DNA from: an uncultured Desulfobacterales bacterium
Lineage (GTDB): Bacteria > Desulfobacterota > Desulfobacteria > Desulfobacterales > JAFDCJ01
Assembly: GCA_945787595.1 (NCBI GenBank)
Contig: CALZJV010000268.1
Span: 1-23,601 of the forward strand
Reading direction: 5' to 3'
DNA: 23,601 nucleotides
A model generated the notes under the pieces. That model searched no databases. It saw only the letters and a list, made by a program, of their open reading frames with translations, and was not told the DNA's origin. This document shows, one piece after another, positions 19,706 to 23,601 of the stretch. Numbering within the stretch: the first letter of the stretch is position 1; each line of letters opens with the position of its first letter. A program made the position numbers and the translations under genes.

Positions 19706-21130
19706 ATGCCCTTGAAAAGAAGAGGTGATACGTTGTCAGGAAAAACTTCTGATTCAACTAGTATAATCGATAAAATCATAACCATTGGAGGGTTGGAAGA
19801 TGAAACCAGATACCTTGCCGATGCTCTGGCAGCTGATTTTCATATCAGTGCAGCACCCAATGTCCTGGATGCCGCCAAGCGTCTGACAAAAGAAACGTAT
19901 AGCGCCATAGTCCTTGACGTGATGGATAACGGATCGGATATGGTCAACATCCTTCAAACCCTGAACCAGCTTTCGCCGGACATTCCTGTCATTGTCATCG
20001 GGAATCCCCACGATAGCCGATTAATTGTGAAGGCCATTAAAGCTGGTGCCTTTGATTTTGTAACTAGGCCATATCCACCGGAAAAAATAAAATTGTCGGT
20101 TCAACAGGCCCTCGAAAACCGGGGCCTAAAAAACGAAATCGATTATCTGCGCCGGGAGCAAGATGTCGTTTATGATTACAACCGTGTCGTTGCCGTCAGC
20201 CCGGCCATGCAAAACGTCATGAAGACCATTAAGCGCCTTGCTCAAACCAATTCCACTATCCTAGTCACAGGCGAAACCGGGACCGGCAAAAGCTTTTTAT
20301 CTGGCAACATTCATTTCAACAGCCCCAGAAGCAACAAACCGTTTGTCGGGGTAAACTGCGCTAATATTCCAGAAACGCTGCTGGAAAGCGAGCTTTTCGG
20401 TCACGATAAAGGTGCATTCACAGGAGCGGACAAAGCGCGAACCGGACGATTTGAACAAGCCAGCGGCGGCACAATCTTTCTGGATGAATTCTGTGAATTG
20501 GGTTTTGGTCTGCAGGCCAAGCTTTTACGGGCCATCGAACTAAAATCATTCGAACGACTGGGCAGCAATAAAACCATCCAGGCTGACACTCGCATCATTG
20601 CCGCTACCAATCGAGACATCGAATCACTCGTGCAAACGGGCAAATTCCGCGAGGATCTGTATTACCGCATTAATGTGCTCAGAATCCATATGCCCCCATT
20701 GCGTCATCGTTTGGAATGTATAGAACCCCTGGCCCATCATTTTCTTGGAAAGTTGAGCCGCTCCGTTAAAAAGAAAATTGATTCATTTACCCCGGATGTG
20801 ATTGAAATGTTTCGACAATACCCCTGGCCCGGTAATATTCGCCAACTTTCCAACACCATCGAAAGAGCCATTTTATTAGAAGATGACAGGGTGATCCGGC
20901 AGGAAAGCATTTCCTTACCGGACCTTGGTGAGAACGTGTCTCCCAACCACCCGGCAGTTGGCCTGCGGCTGTCAGAAGATCAGGAAAAAGACATGATTTG
21001 CAGCGCTTTGGAAGGGAACTTGTGGATCCAGAAAGATGCCGCCAGCCAACTGGGTATTACCCCGCGGGCCTTAAATTATCGCATCAAGAAACTTGGGATT
21101 ACCCATTCGCGCTGGCGGAAAAATAAGTGA
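19706..21130 (+). CDS. Sigma-54-dependent response regulator with divergent receiver
   Basis: 474 aa in NtrC order: receiver (about 20-135), AAA+ (about 160-395) and Fis-type helix-turn-helix at the end (AASQLGITPRALNYRIKKLGI). Walker A is GETGTGKS (189-196), the sigma-54 contact loop GAFTGA is 236-241 and Walker B is GGTIFLDEF. The receiver keeps a candidate phosphoacceptor Asp71 (IVLDVMD), but the acidic pocket usually seen as DD after strand 1 reads GGLEDE, and the conserved Lys of strand 5 is Arg (VTRPY), so phosphorylation may be weak or absent. The ATG at 19706 has no good ribosome site. A TTG at 19733 preceded by AGAGGTG would remove nine residues and is an equally good start. No cognate kinase is in view. 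It lies 72 bases after sat/cysC. Confidence 0.93.
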   Translation: MPLKRRGDTLSGKTSDSTSIIDKIITIGGLEDETRYLADALAADFHISAAPNVLDAAKRLTKETYSAIVLDVMDNGSDMVNILQTLNQLSPDIPVIVIGNPHDSRLIVKAIKAGAFDFVTRPYPPEKIKLSVQQALENRGLKNEIDYLRREQDVVYDYNRVVAVSPAMQNVMKTIKRLAQTNSTILVTGETGTGKSFLSGNIHFNSPRSNKPFVGVNCANIPETLLESELFGHDKGAFTGADKARTGRFEQASGGTIFLDEFCELGFGLQAKLLRAIELKSFERLGSNKTIQADTRIIAATNRDIESLVQTGKFREDLYYRINVLRIHMPPLRHRLECIEPLAHHFLGKLSRSVKKKIDSFTPDVIEMFRQYPWPGNIRQLSNTIERAILLEDDRVIRQESISLPDLGENVSPNHPAVGLRLSEDQEKDMICSALEGNLWIQKDAASQLGITPRALNYRIKKLGITHSRWRKNK

Positions 21131-21165
21131 GAGGCGGGGATACCGAGTCTACTGAATTTATCCTG

Positions 21166-21196
21166 TTCAGATCATTTGCCTCTTTCCAGATCTGAA
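21166..21196. terminator. Inverted repeat between convergent genes, possible bidirectional terminator
   Basis: TTCAGATC (21166-21173) pairs perfectly with GATCTGAA (21189-21196) across 15 bases, midway between the stop of the sigma-54 regulator and the stop of the minus-strand surface protein gene. No T-run accompanies it, so the terminator role is only suggested by position. Confidence 0.3.
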
Positions 21197-21266
21197 TTCC
21201 ATATTCCTTCCTATGGCTTAGCTCTCAGCGACTCAGTTTTCCCGCCTGTTGCCCTCATGCGCAACC

Positions 21267-23601
21267 CTACGAGTTCCTCCACCCCTCCATTAAACTCGTT
21301 TTAAGCCCTATCCTCCGCTGCCTAATTCTCACAAAAATCTCTTTCCCAATGTAAGCGAGCATCATGAGTATAAATATAGTAAACAAATCACTGCCTCTGA
21401 TGTCACGCCATAACCCGAATGCGTGCCTGTCGGCAGTCCGGGGGTTAGCTGCAGCTGAGATAAAACAACTGAGTTCAGAAAGAAGGCCGTCGGCAATATC
21501 CTCTATAAAATTATCCGATCCGGAGCCGTGATCGCTAGCCGTACCCAAGGCAAGGGGATCGATAATGACACCGTTTTCGATGCCGTCCGCATCTCCGAAA
21601 CCACCGTCTGTCAGGGTCAATCGAACCGCTTTTCGATCGGCGCTGAAATCAATGAAATCGGAATAATCAAACCATTGCTCGTTTACCGGATCATATTTAT
21701 ACCATATTCCATCGTCGTAGGCCGCCTTGGAAAGGTAGATGGTCACCGAGACCTCGTCTCCGGGTTCTTTTACGAGCAGTTTAAAATGAATCAACCCAAA
21801 CGCCAGGAAATTCGGTCCGTCTTGAACGGGAATAAGCAGTTCCGTATCACCGGGAGCTTCTGATTGGATCGACACAATTGAATCAGCATTTACAGCTTGC
21901 CGAATACTGACACCGACCTTAAAATTTCCTGTCTCGGTGGCAACGCACTTGATGTCTTCCTGATCCCGGTCCGAAAATCCATCTCGATCCAGGTCAGTGG
22001 TGCTATCGACTTCCTGGTGATCCAGGACACCATTGCCGTCCAAATCCAGTTGAAGGAATTCAGTCTTAAAATATCCGGCGTCAGACCATGCCGAAGCGCC
22101 GTCCTGATTGTCAATATATTTGACCTGCCAGCGGTATTCGAGGTCGTCCTCCAGGATCAACTTGGGCACCTTCAGGCTGGTCAATGACGAACTTGTGGTG
22201 ATATCAAGCACACAGAATTCATCGTAGATCCGAATGATCTTCCATTGGGTCTGGCTGTGGACATCATTTATGTTCGGATCAAGAAATTCGCCGGTCTCAA
22301 GCTGCGGTGTCAAACCGACGATCTCGTGATCCTCTGGAGCGATAAGAGATGGTGGATAGGGTTCAAAATTGCCCTCGTTATTGTTCGGTTCGGTTCCCAA
22401 ATTATACTCGTCGATGTTGCTGACCTCGTCACCGTCGGGATCTTCGTCGGCATCGTCTTTGAGCGGATCCAGGCCATATAACAACTCCCAGGTATCGGGC
22501 ATGCCGTCGTTGTCGTCATCTGTATCCGCGTTGTTGCCTTCACCGTCACCGTCCGTGTCCAGATGCTCATCCGGATCAAACGGAAAAGCATCCTCATCAT
22601 CCGGTACACCGTCTCCATCGCTATCGATTATCGGTTCTCTGGTGACGTAAACCGAACAGGTATCAGTATCCTGAAGGCCTTCTGCATCAATTACAGTTAA
22701 TTTGAAGGTCAACATTTCCGGATCGGTCCCCACAACCGGTGCAATAAAGGTTGCTTCGGCTTCGTCAGAATTGGTGAGATTTACCGTAGCTCCACCTGTT
22801 TGTGTCCAAGAATATCTGGTGATATTGTCATTGGGGTCTGTTGAATTGAAACCGTCTAAAGCGACGACATCCCCTTCCTCAACTGTTTGATCATCACCGG
22901 CATCGGCCGTCGGCGGTGAGTTTTCTGTGGAAATGATCACCGTGTCCGGGGCGCTGTTGCTGGTTCCGTCGTTGACGATCAGTTGCACGATGTAGCTGCC
23001 GGCAACATCTACCGCAAAGACCGGATTTATCAACGTAGCATCGGATAACGACGCACTGCTGCCGCCGGGCTTGGAGGTGATTGTAATTGACCACTGGAAG
23101 GTTAACGCATCCCCGTCGACATCACTAGAACTGCTGCCGTCAAGTTGCACGCTGTCAGTTACATACACCGCCTGATCTGATCCGGCATCGGCCGTCGGCG
23201 GTTGATTATCGACGGAAAAGCTGGCCGCAATCGTATGATTTTGGGTCACATTTGCAAAGGTATAGGTAGAGCCCACCCCGACGACCGGAACCCCATCCAC
23301 CAATACATCCTGAACATGATAATTCGCATCCGCACTGATGGTGAACGTTTGGTTGGATCCATGGCTCACCGTTACGTTGCCTGAAGGCGAAATGCTTCCG
23401 TTGGCGCCGGCTGAAGCCGTTATGGTATGATTGGGAAAGGCGGTGGTGTGAACCAGCTCCACCGAATGGGCACTTTCATTGCCGTCTAGATCATAGGCAG
23501 TGGCAGCTAAATAATAGGTGACACCATCATTAAGACCCGTGAGTGTGTGCTGGGTAGTATTGCCCACATCGATGGGGGCGGAATAATTGCCGCTGGCGGT
23601 A
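21267..23601 (-). CDS. Multidomain surface protein (FN3, InlB-type repeat, two PKD-like, thrombospondin-3, choice-of-anchor), 5' end outside the window
   Basis: The frame is open to the right edge (a GTG at 23567 is not the true start, because fibronectin III sequence continues above it: SGNYSAPID), so the N-terminus is missing. Domains in order with approximate positions: end of an FN3 domain (23601-23460); an InlB B-repeat-like unit (HTITASAGANGSISPSG to IAASFS, about 23440-23215); two PKD/K319-like beta domains each opening PPTADAG-DQ (about 23205-22640); an Asp-rich thrombospondin type 3 calcium-binding stretch (DSDGDGVPDDEDAFP, NADTDDDNDGMPD, about 22635-22375); a beta domain; a second calcium loop set (LDLDGNGVLDHQE, about 22065-21965); a choice-of-anchor-U-like domain (GIWYKYDPVNEQWFDY, LTDGGFGDADGIENGVIIDP); then CFISAA, one membrane helix and a basic tail. 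Probably exported and anchored; ligand unknown. Confidence 0.88.
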   Translation of the reverse strand, partial: TASGNYSAPIDVGNTTQHTLTGLNDGVTYYLAATAYDLDGNESAHSVELVHTTAFPNHTITASAGANGSISPSGNVTVSHGSNQTFTISADANYHVQDVLVDGVPVVGVGSTYTFANVTQNHTIAASFSVDNQPPTADAGSDQAVYVTDSVQLDGSSSSDVDGDALTFQWSITITSKPGGSSASLSDATLINPVFAVDVAGSYIVQLIVNDGTSNSAPDTVIISTENSPPTADAGDDQTVEEGDVVALDGFNSTDPNDNITRYSWTQTGGATVNLTNSDEAEATFIAPVVGTDPEMLTFKLTVIDAEGLQDTDTCSVYVTREPIIDSDGDGVPDDEDAFPFDPDEHLDTDGDGEGNNADTDDDNDGMPDTWELLYGLDPLKDDADEDPDGDEVSNIDEYNLGTEPNNNEGNFEPYPPSLIAPEDHEIVGLTPQLETGEFLDPNINDVHSQTQWKIIRIYDEFCVLDITTSSSLTSLKVPKLILEDDLEYRWQVKYIDNQDGASAWSDAGYFKTEFLQLDLDGNGVLDHQEVDSTTDLDRDGFSDRDQEDIKCVATETGNFKVGVSIRQAVNADSIVSIQSEAPGDTELLIPVQDGPNFLAFGLIHFKLLVKEPGDEVSVTIYLSKAAYDDGIWYKYDPVNEQWFDYSDFIDFSADRKAVRLTLTDGGFGDADGIENGVIIDPLALGTASDHGSGSDNFIEDIADGLLSELSCFISAAANPRTADRHAFGLWRDIRGSDLFTIFILMMLAYIGKEIFVRIRQRRIGLKTSLMEGWRNS

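Overview
The window looks like a chromosomal segment of a Desulfobacterota bacterium (deltaproteobacterial, most likely Desulfobacterales). This is inferred from gene content and style, not from a marker gene: a Thermus-type methionyl-tRNA synthetase with a fused C-terminal tRNA-binding domain, two sigma-54 activators, a response regulator with a Cys-rich tail, a bifunctional ATP sulfurylase/APS kinase, a large PKD/thrombospondin-3 surface protein, and short hairpin repeats between genes.

Layout. 1-6.7 kb (+): metG, kdsB (CMP-KDO synthetase) and a very large GlmS-like amidotransferase/sugar isomerase (about 1278 aa), probably co-transcribed at least from kdsB on. 6.7-9.9 kb (+): a GAF/AAA+/Fis sigma-54 activator whose reading frame breaks just before its DNA-binding helix, a response regulator that has lost the middle of its receiver domain, and a secreted DsbA/thioredoxin-like protein. 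10.1-14.9 kb (-): pyrG, an exported protein of unknown function (possibly LolA-like), and eno, with repeats and a terminator between them. 15.2-17.5 kb: a small disrupted winged-helix-like gene (+) meeting a U32 peptidase-family gene (-). 17.9-21.1 kb (+): sat/cysC fusion and a second sigma-54 regulator with a degenerate receiver. 21.3 kb to the end (-): a multidomain, probably surface-anchored protein running off the right edge.

Main discovery. The DsbA-like gene at 9049-9927 is one continuous reading frame interrupted by a single TGA at 9466-9468. The TGA lies exactly where the first cysteine of the CxxC redox motif is expected (...FSDFQ-U-SYC-ARL...). A small stem-loop directly downstream (7 bp with one bulge, loop TGGT) starts its loop 16 nt after the TGA and has a G at loop position 2, as expected of a bacterial SECIS element. 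I read this as a selenocysteine-containing thiol oxidoreductase (UxxC) with an N-terminal beta-propeller-like half. An ordinary annotation would split it into two hypothetical or truncated genes. No selenocysteine machinery (selA, selB, selC, selD) is seen in the window.

The rival reading is that the TGA is a nonsense mutation. It has to be taken seriously, because three other genes here are visibly broken (6902-8376, 8555-9021, 15161-15546). Those breaks are frameshifts or deletions, whereas the TGA is in frame and at the catalytic position. Other unusual points are a GlmS-like protein whose catalytic cysteine is buried about 60 residues from the N-terminus, a Sat domain with changed ATP-site residues, and two copies of a roughly 110-nt hairpin repeat.
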